Origin: Fennellomyces sp. T-0311
Taxonomy: Eukaryota; Mucoromycota; Mucoromycetes; Mucorales; Lichtheimiaceae
Direction: 5' to 3'
Length of the DNA: 64,000 bases
NCBI GenBank assembly: GCA_025266875.1
Contig: JALLLT010000013.1
Location: 868,001 to 932,000 of the forward strand
A program made the position numbers and the translations under genes. This document shows, one piece after another, positions 1-12,287 of this stretch. The notes under the pieces were generated by a model. That model ran no database searches and was not told where the DNA came from. It was given only the letters and a program-made list of their open reading frames with translations. Each line of letters begins with the position of its first letter. Position 1 is the stretch's first letter.

Positions 1-417
1 TGCTTATGCTAGGCAACGGTTGCCAAGGAGAGTAAAAAAGTCAATTTGTAATCACCATAAAAGATAACACGATAACTGCGTATATAGGCCGGGGCATTAT
101 CCATTCCGAATATACAAATCAATTGCCATGTGAAAAGGCACTAGCTATCTCCGAAGAAGAAAAAAAAGAAGCCAAATAGAAGCAGTGTAATAAGCGAAAA
201 GCCAAACAAAACTGAAGGGGTCATGAGTAACTTTGGTCAACTGTGAGTCAGCCACAGATTAAAAACGTCACCAGGGAAAATAAGCAGAAACAAAATGTTA
301 CTGTTTTGCAGATAAAGCAACGTTCGGATCGGACTTCGCTGCTTTCCCACAGCACATGGCTATATTTATCGAAAAAAACATCTTTGCGAATCTAAATGCT
401 TAAATGCCAGTAAAACC
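1..417. other. 5' flank of the mitochondrial carrier gene
   Basis: No convincing coding frame. The stretch is AT-rich and ends at the ATG of the EF-hand carrier. It presumably holds that gene's promoter and leader, with a TATA-like TATATTTAT at about 360-368. No other element is recognised. Confidence 0.4.
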
Positions 418-2242
418 ATGCCACACGAATCAACTGCGATAGCCAGCACAATGCCAATATCGACCGAGTTTTACCTTTCGGAAACACCGAGCGAACGTGA
501 CGAACGTATACGGGATCTATTTGATACACTTGATCGCAAGAAAACTGGACATCTCGATGGCGAAGCTATCCGAAAAGGTCTTACTCAAATGACGCACTTA
601 CCGGCACGTAATAAGTATGTGAATGAGTTACTGGATCGGTGTGATACGAGTAACGATGGTGTGGTGGACTACGACGAGTTCAAGACATACGTGGACGACA
701 AGGAGAAAGAGCTCTGGTTGCTTTTTCAAAAGATTGATCGCAGTGGTGATGGCCGTTTGTTGCCTAGCGACCTTGAAAATGCATTGAGAAATGCAGGAAT
801 CGAGATTTCCCAGGAAGAATTTATGGATTTTATGCAGCTGATGGATTTGGGTATGAGGGAAAGAGAAAAGGAGGACTGCCAAAGTAAATGCTGACTCTCT
901 TTTATCCTGCTAGATGGGAATGGCGTGATTGATTTCAATGAATTCAAGAACTTTTTACTGGTACTTTGTGATAACGAGATGGCGTGCACAGACAATTGAT
1001 GTTTCGTTCGAATAGTTGTTGCCACAAACAAATATGAGCGAGGTGTATCGTTACTATCAATCCTCGGTTGGCTTAACACCAGATGCAGAAGTGACAATAC
1101 CACCTACAGATGAAACGTCCAGTCATGCCATGCGTTACCTGGCTGCCGGCGGAATGGCCGGAGCTTGTTCCCGAACATGCACCGCACCTTTTGACCGTCT
1201 TAAAGTGTATCTTATTACCCATCAAGAAAAATCAATCACATTAAGGCAGGCTGTTCAAGCCATTTACAAGCAGGGAGGATGGCGATGCTTTTTCGTAGGC
1301 AACGGGTTGAACGTTATGAAGATCGTCCCCGAGTCGGCAATCAAGTTTTACTCGTACGAAACTTGCAAACGATTGATCGCCACCGCATTGGATTGCGAAG
1401 ACAAGGATTCCATCCCAACAAGCGCCCGCTTTTTAGCTGGTGGTGTTGCGGGCATGTGTGCCCAACTATCGATCTATCCCGTGGAAACGCTCAAGACACG
1501 TGTCATGTCACTCCAAAGGGAGGGTAAAGTGAGTCGTACGGGCCAAAGGTCGTTGATTTTGGATACGGTCAAAAATATGTACGCGCGCGCTGGTTTTCGT
1601 GCCTTTTGGCCGGGTCTGGTGAGTCTATTCTTGTTTGTCCATGGTTTCTTTTTTTACTAAGTAGCTCTCAGACGCTGGGTTTGATTGGTGTATTTCCATA
1701 CCAAGCATTGGATCTGGGTATGAAGGAGGTATATAGGGCTGTGGGAAAATTCTAACTCGATTCCTTTAGGTGTCTATGAGACGCTAAAATTAACGTACCT
1801 GGACTACATGGAGGAACAAGGTGCAGGTGTAGCACAGCCAAGCGTATTTGTGCTATGGGCATGCGGCATGATTAGCGGGTCCGTCGGTGCAACCAGTGTT
1901 TATCCTTTAAATGTTAAGCTTCAAACAATTTTGGCTCGGTAGACAGAAATAGCTTATCTTTCTTTCCGGTAGGTCATACGAACTAGGTTACAAGCACAAG
2001 GAACCCCGGCCCATCCAACAATGTATAAGTCACCGTGGGATGCGGTCAAAGTCACCTACCGAACAGGTGGTCCTCGAGAATTTTATAGGGGACTTGGACC
2101 TACACTTCTGAAGGTACGTATCTGCTGACAATCTACCCATCATGCGCAAAGACTAATAGTTTACTATTACCAGGTGGTACCTGCCGTAAGTATCAGCTAT
2201 GTGACGTATGAATGGAGCAAACGGCAGTTGGGCATATCATAG
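418..2242 (+). CDS. SAL1: calcium-binding mitochondrial carrier (Sal1/SCaMC type)
   Basis: Probable Ca2+-regulated ATP-Mg/phosphate exchanger of the mitochondrial inner membrane. About seven exons: the first ends near 856 and resumes after the acceptor near 913, then 1015-1620, 1671-1719, 1770 on, 1976 on, and a last exon from about 2175 to TAG at 2240-2242. The N-terminal half has four EF-hand loops: one starting DRKKTGHLDGE, DTSNDGVVDYDE, DRSGDGRLLPSD, and DGNGVIDFNE, which is assembled across the first intron. The C-terminal half has the three-fold carrier repeat, with AAGGMAGACSRTCTAPFDRLK, AGGVAGMCAQLSIYPVETLKT and GMISGSVGATSVYPLN-VIRTRLQ as the PX(D/E)XX(K/R)-type signatures. The length of about 500 aa fits SCaMC/Sal1 rather than the simple ADP/ATP carriers. 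The intron between YPLN and VIRTRLQ uses an unusual but legal GTTAAG donor. Domain calls are direct; substrate is inferred from the family. Confidence 0.9.
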
Positions 2243-2458
2243 ACAACAACACGCATTCACCATTACTCTGTTACCCCCTTTTTCTGTGGACAATGACCCG
2301 TCATTTTCCTTCCGGCATTTCTTCTCCATACTTTCTTTTTTGAAACCAAAGCATTTCCCTTTCCATGTTGCTTCAAAGCGTATAGAGCACCTTTTTTTTT
2401 TGTATTAAGACACGTCGCTGTGTACAAATATTATTTAATGATAATGGTATACTATTTG

Positions 2459-3480
2459 CTATACAAGGTTGTGGATATTCTGGTTTTGGTATTGTCGAAG
2501 TTCTGCTTGCATGAATGCTGCTCGCTTCCTCCATCGCTGCTCCACCTGCGCCACTCGCTCATCCGCTTGCTGCCGAATATGATCCATCCATTCCTCCTGC
2601 TCTGCCGCCTCGTTACTTAGCCAACGATCCACAATTCGCTCCAACCCCACTCGGTACTTTAGTTTGAGCGCCTCAAACTGTTCCTGCTGCTGTTCGAGAA
2701 GAGTTCGCCTTTCCGCATCAAACTTGGCACGATGTTCTGCAACACAACACGGTTTTTATCATTCCAAACCTATCGAAACAAACGAAAAGCTTGTTTACCT
2801 TTGGTATGCTTTGCTCTCTCTCTGGTTAATGCACGCTCCAGATCTTGGATCTGCAGGGCCTGCTGGTCGATATGCAGTTTCAATTGGCGTATGAGCTGAT
2901 TACCGTCGTCCTCTTTATCATCAAGAATGTCGCCAAATGTCCGCTTGATTTCATACACTAGGTCCAATTGGCGTTCACGCGCCAGGGTCAGGCTCCTTAA
3001 TCGAGACTGTGCAGCCTCTACAAGACTTTGGTCGTCGTCGTCATCCTTTTCTTCGACTGGATTGGAGAGCCATATTGAATGGATGTTCGCGTTATTCTTC
3101 AAGACAAAGCGTCGGGTGTCTTGTTCTGCCATCATGGCTGTTGTTGCTGTGCTACTGCGCAGTCTCGATCGTCTCACTGTTGTCTCGCTTTTGGTTGCGC
3201 GCGTTTGCACTTGCAGAGGATCTAGCCTCGTCTGCTGACTTTTGCTCGATTGGAGACGAGGTAGTTTGGAGGTTGGCAGGTGATTGTCCATGGAAAGTCG
3301 GGCCATGCGTTCATGGATCGCCTGTATGGAGATCTTTTTTACATCGGAGGCAGTGGACGATCGAGTGGCGCGGGTGAGCGGGGTGCTGCTGCTGTTGCTG
3401 CTGGACGACGAGGTGGATTGCAGCAATGAAGTGGTTCGCCGTCTTCGAGATTGGTTATTGTTCCGACGGTCAGCATGCAT
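2459..3480 (-). CDS. coiled-coil protein of unknown function
   Basis: Two-exon gene: exon 1 3480-2799, exon 2 2736-2459, 319 aa. The start MHADRRNNN lies just inside a longer open frame and is chosen because the sequence upstream reads as non-coding. Residues 1-120 are Arg/Ser rich and low complexity (poly-Ser run, SRRRRTTS), so probably disordered and basic. A DDDDD acidic patch follows. From about residue 165 to the end the protein is strongly helical and charged, with coiled-coil heptads (QIQDLERALTRERAKHTK, then LEQQQEQFEALKLKYRVGLE). This resembles spindle or centrosomal coiled-coil proteins, but no family is recognised. It lies tail-to-tail with the carrier gene and 157 bp downstream of the AlkB gene on the same strand. 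Confidence 0.75.
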
Positions 3481-3637
3481 ATTACAAGGATATTTTACTT
3501 TTCTTTTTTTATATAGAACGAGGAGTGGGAGTAGTAAAGGGAGAGGGGCGTAGAAGGAAAAAAAGGCTGCTACCGAGCTGCGTTGCACGTGGTCTCTTCT
3601 GACGGCACTTCCCAAGCAATGATCTCTTTTAAAACCG

Positions 3638-4485
3638 TCAGCGCATAAGGAGCTTTTTTTCAATGCGCCGTTTCTTACCTCGGAACGTGAATGACACGCG
3701 CCGGTCGCGCTGTACCGTGATGCCATCCGACGACGTCTCGATATGGTCCTTGGAAATCGAATGTTTGTATTTGTACCTTGATTCGCCTGTCATGACAACC
3801 ATCGATAGACGCGCTACACACGGCCCATCAGTCTCTGTATTTGGCCAACCATCCCACCCCAACTTACGCAACAGGACATCCAGTGTATGCCCAGTTTCCA
3901 CATGCGTAAACTTCATCACGCATGCAGATAGCAGTGACAGTGATAAAATGGCTGGTCCAAACAGCGCAGGCGCATCTTTTCCCAAATTTGTAAAGGCTCG
4001 ACAACGAACAAGGTTTGGCTCTTACCTGTATGTGGCATAATCCCTTGGCCGAGATTATATTCATTCACCAAAAGATGATTGGGCACATTCGGCATCAGTT
4101 CATGTTCCATTATGCGATCCACAATGTCGTTTGAGAAATCAGGCAAAGGCCCCAAATCTTCCAGCACCTTTCTTCACAGCTGAATCAGCGTATACGCACA
4201 CACACACACACATAGAGAGAGAGAGAGAGCGAGCTATGGCCTACCTATATCGATAGCTAAAGAGGTGGCCATATTGCTGTGTTCTGCGCTTCAGCTCTGG
4301 ATTGGGGCTACACCATGTTGGTTTCAAAGCCGTTTCATGGCAACTGCGCTTTATTACCTGATACCCAGACCGCACCATTGGTTGCTATCCACCGCTTCGA
4401 TGAGAGCAGCTTCTTCCTCGGGACTCACAAAGTCTGTGAACAACAGGAGTCCTGGCACTTGAGTGCCATAGTCTGTTCTGTGCAT
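3638..4485 (-). CDS. AlkB-family Fe(II)/2-oxoglutarate dioxygenase
   Basis: Predicted oxidative demethylase of nucleic acid (or protein) bases, closest in feel to ALKBH8/ALKBH6. Exons on the minus strand: about 4485-4355 (MHRTDYGTQVPGLLLFTDFV), 4310-4255 (PELKRRTQQYGHLFSY, the family's RR-x-QxYG element), 4180-4028 (NHLLVNEYNLGQGIMPHTD), then 3977 downward. The HxD iron ligands sit in MPHTD, assembled across an intron. The distal His is in YKYKHSI, after GESRY. The 2-oxoglutarate Arg is in RRVSFTFR. The C-terminus is uncertain: directly after FTFR there is a good GTAAGA donor, so the frame either reads through to the stop at 3638 or splices to a short unseen exon. One intron carries a CA/GA microsatellite. 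The ATG is only about 110 bp from the divergent VPS11 start. Confidence 0.85.
4193..4230. repeat. (CA)n(GA)n compound microsatellite
   Basis: A run of about nine CA units followed by about seven GA units, inside an intron of the AlkB-family gene. Seen directly; likely length-polymorphic. Confidence 0.9.
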
Positions 4486-4594
4486 GATTTTTGTGTGTAG
4501 AAAAAAAAACACAAGAGCGTTTCCTATTCATCGGGAACTTTGTAGTACCGCAGACACAGCTTCTCTCCGCTACTTTTTTGCTTGAATCCGTTCC
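4486..4594. promoter_or_regulatory. short divergent promoter, AlkB-like gene / VPS11
   Basis: The two start codons face away from each other across 109 bp. Everything needed to start transcription both ways must lie here or inside the genes. It contains an A9 tract near 4501-4510 on the + strand. No TATA box is evident. Confidence 0.55.
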
Positions 4595-7500
4595 ATGTCA
4601 ATTGCTCAGTGGCGACAATTCAACTTTTTCGACAAGCAACAGGCTGTCGATCCTTCCGACAAGTCCAAATCGCCTGCTGTATTCCAGGTATCGTTTGTCT
4701 GCATTGAAACAATCTAGGACCATCCACTAAACTCGTGCAAGAAACCTGATATCTCGGTGATCACCAGTGGCCGAGGACAAATCGCCCTAGCTGATATCCT
4801 TTTTATATACAATGACGGCTTAAAACCACATTCAACGAGATTGCATATCCTTAACTCTGTAGGACCATACGCTCGAGTGGACAAGTGTATATCAGCGATC
4901 GCAACTTTAAGACTCATTCATTTGTCGCGTACGATGGTGGCCGCGTTACGCACTTGAAACAGTTGAAGCAAAAAAATGTGCTTGTCACCGTTGGCGTAAG
5001 TCTGTCTGTTTCCTCGTTGTAATAGTAAAACGTTAAGCTCTGTATGCAGGAAGAAGATAACGGCACGCCGGTCGTCAAGTTTTGGGACCTTGATTCCGTT
5101 GATAGATCCAAACTAGCCGATTCGCAAACAATCACGCCTACCTGCATTCGAACCATCAAAATCCAACACGGAACAAAGCCCTATCCAGTAAAGTTGCATT
5201 TTCGCTGCTGATAACTGAGAGCTGAGCCATGGATTAGGTCTCAACTATTGCCGTCTTGGATAACATGTCGCAACTGGCCGTTGGTCTGACAAGTGGTGTG
5301 GTGATTCACGTCCGAGGAGACCTGTCCAAGGATCGTACGGTTAAGCAAAAGGTTATCTATGAAGGCGAGGAACCCATCACAGGTACAGCAGGATGCGAGG
5401 GAAGTTACTGGTTAACTTAGTAATGGTGTAGGCTTGGGATTCCGAGAACAAACAAAGTCGACTATCCTGTTTATCGTCACTACGGACAGCATCATGTCAT
5501 ACAATACGACTGCGAATAAGCCAACGGTTGTAAGTATCACAGGACAAAGCAGAAAAGACGTATGCATTGATGCGTCGTGCATAGACAACGTTGGACGAGC
5601 AGGGATGTGACTTGGGATGTGCTGTCATGAGCGATGTGCAAGAGATGGTTGTGGGCCGAGATGAAGCAATCTACTTTTATGACTCGACGGGACGTGGACC
5701 TTGTTTCGCATATGATACCCCTAAATCATCACTGACTTGGTTCAAGTCAAACTATTTGGTGATTGTATCGCCGCCTGTTACCACATCGACACATCTTTCC
5801 AGTGCCACGCGATCTACATTGTCGTTCGGTCCAAAGAGAAATGCGGCCGTGAGCGAGCTTACCAAAATCACGATTTTTGATACGGCCAACAAGTTCATTG
5901 CCTATGTGGGTACGTTTGTTGGCGGCATCCGCGGCGTGTTCTGCGAGTGGAATTCGGTGTGGATTGTAGGCATGGATGGAAAGGTGTACCATTTGGATGA
6001 AAAGGATACCCCTACCAAACTGGAGATATTGTTCAAGCTCAATCTCTATGTGCTTGCAATCAACTTGGCTCATATGCAAAAGTATGATGATGCCAGCATC
6101 GCCGAAATCTTCAAGAAATACGGTGACCACTTATATTCGTAAGTGTAAAAAGAGTGAATAGATGGTGCTGTGAAAGGCTAATGAGTGAGTAGTAAGGGTG
6201 ATTATGATGGTGCCATCGAGCAATATATTCGAACGATTGGTCAGCTTGAGCCGTCCTATGTTATTCGCAAGGTGAGACCTTTATATTCATACTTGAAATG
6301 ATGGAAACTCATGGCTGGAGTCAGTTCTTGGACGCGCAACGGATATACAACTTGACAAACTATCTTCAAGAGCTCCACTCGCAAGGGTTGGCTAATGCGG
6401 ATCACACGACTTTGCTGCTCAACTGCTACACCAAACTCAAGGATGTTTCTCGATTAGATCAATTCATCAAGGTACCCATAGCGCTCGTGTGAAAAACAAG
6501 TTTGCTAAACATACAACCTGTTTAGAATGATTCCGATCTGAACTTTGACCTGGAGACAGCAATTAGCGTTTGCAGACAGGCCGGATATTATGAACACGCC
6601 GTTTATCTTGCTGAAAAGTTCCTGGAACATGATCTGTAGGGGGGTATTGCAATTGGTTGACCATAACTGATGTACATTTGTACTTAGATACCTCGATATC
6701 GTTATCGAAGACATGCGAGACTACGATGCCGCTCTTAATTACATACGCAAGCTGACCCCACACGAGGTACGTCTAACCATAAGTGATCCTGCACATAACT
6801 AAGTGCATTATAGGCCGACAAGAGCTTACAAAAGTACGCCAAAACGCTGTTGACGCACCTTCCCGACCAAACAACACAGCTGTTGATTGAGCTCTGCACA
6901 GGTGGACTGCCTATCGCGAACGGTCGCAACAGCGAGGAAGTGCAGTCTCCGACGCCGTCAGCGAAGAACACAACAGCTGCTTTGCAAACGTTATCGATTC
7001 TTCCCTTTGCCGGAACACCAGCCGACTCTGGATCCATCCGATCTGACAGCAGTGGCGCTAACGGCATCGGAACACCTAACGGAACCAGTGAAACCAAAGT
7101 CAATCGACGCAGTGGACTAAGTTATGCTCCACCATCAGCTCGGATATTCATGCCAGCTTTTGTTGAACGACCCGATTGTTTGGTGAAATTGCTGGAACGC
7201 GTTTACGAACAACGATGGGGCAACAGCGCCGAGAAGATTGCACAAGCAACCAGCGACGCTGCATCTGTCCGCAGCTATGGAACTGACAAGCCTCAGCCCA
7301 ATGGTACTCATAACACCTTGTCTCCGCAAGAGAAAGAGGAGCGCAGAACCATCTGGAACACCTTGTTGGAACTGTACTTGATGGATGAACATCCTGTACC
7401 GCTCACGTCTCCCACATTACTTCCTCAAGGCCATAATCAACTCAGCGACCGCGAACGACAGAAACGTCGCAAGGAGTTCCGGGTCAAGGCGTTGGCGCTT

Positions 7501-8572
7501 TTGAAGGATGATTCAGTGGAGTATGATACCAACCAGGCTTTGGTCCTTTGTCAACTCAAGCAGTTTGATGAGGGCATCGTTTATTTATACGAAAGAACAG
7601 GCATGTACACTGACATATTGCGATTCTGGATGGACAAGGAAGAGACGGATCGTGTGATTGAAAGCGTGCGCAAATATGGGTAAGGTTGATTACTTTGAAG
7701 CGTTTGGCTATGTTTTTTTTAACAGAGTCCATCTTTAGACCGAAGGATTCTTCGTTATACCCCATGGTGCTCACCTACTTCTCTTCTAATCCGGAAACCC
7801 TATCCAAATCGACGCCTGAACTTTTGTCGGTATTGAACCATATCGATTCTCAAGATTTATTGCCACCGATCCAAGTCGTGCAAGCTCTATCTCAAAGCAA
7901 TGTCGCAACTATTGGCCTTATCAAGCGATATATCGGGAAGAAGATAGAGCATGAGCGAGAAGAGCTGAAGCAGGTTAGTTTCTGCATGAAAAGGTAGTCT
8001 TATGGATCCGCATTAACCGTTGTCTACTTTTCGCAGAGCGAGGAATTGATATCAAGTTACCGCGAAGAGACTGAGAAGCGACGAAACGAGATTGAAGAGC
8101 TTCAAACCAGGTATACTGCATTGTACTTTTCGACATATTATATTCCTAACACTCGAGATATAGCGCCCGCATCTTCCAAGTTCAAAAGTGCAGTGGATGC
8201 GATGGTATGCTTGATCTCCCAGCTATTCATTTCCTTTGCCGACATTCATATCATCAACGGTAAGATACACTGTGATCACCCAACTTTGAATGCACTATTC
8301 ATACAATTTTTTAGATGTATTGGTGAGAATGATAGGGAATGTCCACAGTGTGCTATTCAGCACCGCATGATCACAGAGATTCGTCGGACACAAGAGGCCA
8401 ACGCTGATCGACACGACCTATTCTTTGACCAGGTAAGACAAATGTCATTTCTTTTTCTGATATGATGCTAATACACTCTGGTAACTAGCTCGATACCGAT
8501 GAAGATGGTTTCTCCGTGATTGCTGATTATTTCTCACGGAACACCATGGCGTTTGCAAAGCTCATAGATTAA
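4595..8572 (+). CDS. VPS11: Vps11/Pep5, HOPS/CORVET core subunit with RING-H2
   Basis: Class C vacuolar sorting core protein that scaffolds tethering of late endosomes and vacuoles. Start at 4595 (MSIAQWRQFNFFDK), matching the family's conserved WRxFxFFDK opening. Roughly 13 or more exons follow: a seven-bladed WD-type propeller (residues up to about 380; for example GLGFREQTKSTILFIVTTDS at 5432-5491), then alpha-solenoid clathrin-heavy-chain repeats (about 6300-7960), a coiled coil (HEREELKQ, ETEKRRNEIEELQT), and a C-terminal RING-H2. The RING reads CSGCDG, then CRHSYHQRC split by an intron, then CPQC at about 8351-8362, so all ligand positions are present. The C-terminal tail ends at TAA 8570-8572. 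A serine/threonine-rich low-complexity insert at about 6900-7120 interrupts the solenoid. Confidence 0.92.
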
Positions 8573-9161
8573 AGCATAAGGAGAGGCAGCTTTTAGTATT
8601 ATTCACCTATTCCAAATACCTATACTTGATCAAGGTGTACCTTGCACCTAAATACATTCATGCTAAAAGGGTGTGCTGTAAACGATACAATATTAGCTTC
8701 CGTTCACACAATTAATCCTGCAATTCTGGTAATTGCCTTGCCCTGGATCCAGGCTTTCTTTTTCCTCTGCCATGTATGCATTAGACATCTGTTCCCGTGA
8801 CGTGATGAATTTGTGCCCACATGTCTCTGCATTTGACTAGCTTAAAAAGCAAGTGTTGATAAGAAAAGGGCGCAGTACGTATATGCATCCTTTGCTTTCC
8901 TCGCCAAGCTATGTCCGTTTTTGGCAGCGTCCACGTACATGTTTTTGTTTCATTGTACGTACGCCAGCTGTATGTAGCTGGTAAAACAACAACATAGCTC
9001 ATTGTTCGAATATAACATAGCTTGTGCCCAACAGGCTTGGCAAAGTAGCTGTTTAACCTCAGATAAAGTTAAGAACGATACCAACAACTCTTTTTTTTTA
9101 CATCACTGACTTTTAAAAAAAACTTTTCCGTTCTTTTGAACACCTTTAACACTTTGCCAGT
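8573..9161. other. intergenic, VPS11 3' end / FUN30 promoter
   Basis: No gene recognised. AT-rich with T-runs near 9090-9099 and an A-run at 9116-9121 just upstream of the FUN30 ATG; no clear TATA box. Confidence 0.5.
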
Positions 9162-12100
9162 ATGTCACGACCAAGCTGGTCGACGCAAAGCATAAACGAT
9201 ACGGAATCGACCCCGAAGTCAAAGATAGCCGTCAAGGACATTTTAAAAAGCAAACATACGCAATATACGCCATTTCCACCTACGTTACGATATGCCAACC
9301 AACGCCAGCAACAGTTGCCATTCAGCTTGACACACCGTCGATCGCAATCTCCACCTCTCCGTAGTGCCCAATCGCTCTTATCGAAGTACCGGTACAAGGA
9401 AAACGATGATCCTCATGCGATGGATCAAGATAGCGATCCCGAAGTAACACCTACGCGACAGTTGCGCGAACGTAAAGTACAGAGCCGACCAGAGCCGATC
9501 AGCGACGAAGAAATGGACGAAGACGATGAAGAAGGGCCATTCACACGTCGGTTGTCACGGAAACGGAAACGTGGCAACGCGGTTTTGGATAGCGACGACG
9601 ATGACGATGTTGATGATGGTGGATACGTGGATAAAGAGGAGAAGGTCGAAAAGATGCGGGATATGTTGGCATCAACTTCCGGCAGCGGTCTTATCATGAA
9701 GGCTTTATTTCCAAACGTGTCAAAAGAGCGTATTGAAAAGGCGTTGGAAATGGCAAACGGAAGTCAGGTGCTGGCTAGTCAGATTTTGGCTGGTACTCGT
9801 CAGCTCCCTTCCGATACCATCAAGAAACCTCCACTTCGACGTTTGCGACGAGGCAACAGTCAAGACGAAAGCGATGAAGAGGATGAGGACAGTGATATCG
9901 AAACAAAGGCTCCTGGAGAAGATCACAAGACCCGCATTGAAGAAACGAAAAAGATGTTGCAAACGGTTCGATTCTACAACAAGAGCACATCGCAAGAAAT
10001 ACAGGATGTGGCCGGATGCACACCTGAACAGGCCGAAAAACTTATCGAGCTGCGCCCGTTCAACGATATAGACGAACTTCGGGCGACCCTTCAACAAGAA
10101 CGTGGATTGAGCATCAAGTTTATCAACAATTTCGTCGACATGATGGACGGTTATTCGATTGTGGATCAAATCATCGAAGAAATTGAAGAAGTGGGTTCCG
10201 GATTAAAGGACATTATCAACGTGTGGCAAGGCATGGATGTCGAGGAAGATCAAGAGGATGCAGGATTACACTTGTCAGGATCAGCGATAAGTAACCAAAA
10301 AGAAAACAAGACCAACGGAATTGACAAGTCCAGCGATTTGTACCGGGACGCCATGAACGGCTTCTTGACGGAACAGCCCAAGATCGTCAACGACGACCTC
10401 ACGCTCAAGAATTACCAAATCTTGGGGATCAACTGGCTACTTATGCTTTACCGCAAGGGGATTTCGGGCATTTTGGCAGACGAGATGGGTCTTGGCAAAA
10501 CGGCGCAAGTGATCAGTTTCCTGGGACGACTCTACGAACTTGGTAACAAAGGCCCTCATTTGATTATCGTTCCCACTTCAACATTGGATAATTGGTTGCG
10601 CGAATTCGAACGGTTCTGTCCCGAGCTCAATGTATATGGCTACTATGGATCCCAAAGCGAACGGTTTGAAATGCGCGAGGAATTGATGGATGACGAGAAT
10701 GATGAAGAGTATCAAGTAATTGTAACGACTTACACCGTTGCAACCGGCAACAAGGATGATCGAACATTTTTGCGGAAACTCAAGTGCAAATCCATGATCT
10801 TGGACGAAGGTCATATGGTTCGCAACTGCACCAGTGCACGTTATAAACATCTCATCTCCTTGAAAACACCGTTCCGATTGCTGCTCACTGGTACCCCACT
10901 CCAAAACAACCTTCAAGAGTTGGTCTCGCTTCTCATGTTTATCATGCCAGACATGTTGATTGATTATGAAGAGGAGATTCGAAAGATCTTCAAGATCAAA
11001 TCAATTACTAACAAGGACAACCGTACTTCCGCATCCTCTGCCCAGATTCTATCGCAACAACGCATTGCCCGTGCTAAGAAAATGATGACCCCCTTTGTTT
11101 TAAGGCGTCGCAAAGCCGATGTGCTCAAGGATTTACCACAAAAGACCCAAGTGATCGAACGGTGCAAAATGTCCAAGAATCAGCAGAACTTGTACAACAC
11201 GATCCTTAGCGAGTCCAAACAATCATACAAGGAAGCATTGGATAGCAAGACAAAGACCAAAAAGGACGGTTTGGAGCGCTTCAAGAATATCGTTATCCAA
11301 TTACGGAAAGCTGCAGATCATCCCTTGCTTTTTCGACATATCTATGATGATGCAAAGTTGCGAAAAATGGCCAAGAGCATTATGAAGGTATGCCGGAAAG
11401 TAGCGCTTATTTGCAATGGTAACTTAATCGCGTGTTATAGGAGGAGAAATACTGGGATGCGGATGAAGAGTACATTTACGAAGATATGACAGTATTGTCT
11501 GACTTTGAGCTGAATAAGCTATGTCAAGAACACAAGGTACTATTACTATTTCCCTCATTTTTCGAGCGATTGCTTATTTATTGTCTTCGTTGGCTGTAGT
11601 CGATCAGCTCGTTTGCATTAAGTAATCAAGAATGGATGGACTCTGGTAAAGTCGACAAACTCAAAGAACTGTTACCCGCCAAGAAAGCCAAGGTATACTT
11701 ACAACCATACGACAGCTCTTTTTTCTTTGCTAATGTACAATATAGGGCGAGAAGGTTCTACTATTCAGCCAATTCACTCGGCTGCTTGATATCCTCCAAC
11801 TGGTCATGGATACCCTTGAGATCAAATTCGTACGATTAGACGGCGAAACAAAGCCAGCAGAACGTCAAGAAATTATCGACCAGTTTAACGAAGATGAAAG
11901 CATTGATGTTTTCCTCCTCAGTACAAAAGCCGGTGGTTTCGGTATTAACTTGACCTCAGCAAAGTATGTTTCTAATGATGATAGCAGGCTTCATCCTCAC
12001 CAATTTTTTGTTATAGCAACGTCATTTTGTACGATATCGATTTTAATCCCCAAAACGATCGACAAGCTGAGGATCGAGCACATCGCGTAGGCCAAACACG

Positions 12101-12287
12101 CGATGTGACAGTCTACAAATTGGTTGCGGACAATTCTGTAGAAGAGCATATCTTGAGCATGGCCAATATTAAGCTGCGCTTGGATCGTAGTGTATCTGGC
12201 TTGGGCGAGGATGTCCAAGACGAGGCTGATGCCCAGGTCGAAAAGGAAAATGTTCATAGTCTGCTTAAAACCGTACTTCTCTCTTAA
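9162..12287 (+). CDS. FUN30: Fun30/SMARCAD1-type SNF2 chromatin remodeller
   Basis: ATP-dependent remodeller of the Fun30/ETL subfamily, nuclear, with family roles in heterochromatin maintenance and DNA-end resection. Long first exon 9162 to about 11387, then four short introns before TAA at 12285-12287. The N-terminus is disordered and acidic ([23 protein letters not shown]). A CUE-like segment follows at residues ~165-205 ([20 protein letters not shown]). The helicase has motif [11 protein letters not shown], motif II as DEGH instead of DEAH (typical of Fun30/SMARCAD1), motif [12 protein letters not shown], and in the C-lobe [49 protein letters not shown]. All ATPase motifs look intact. The DEGH variant and CUE element support this subfamily over Swr1/Ino80/Mot1. 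Confidence 0.93.
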
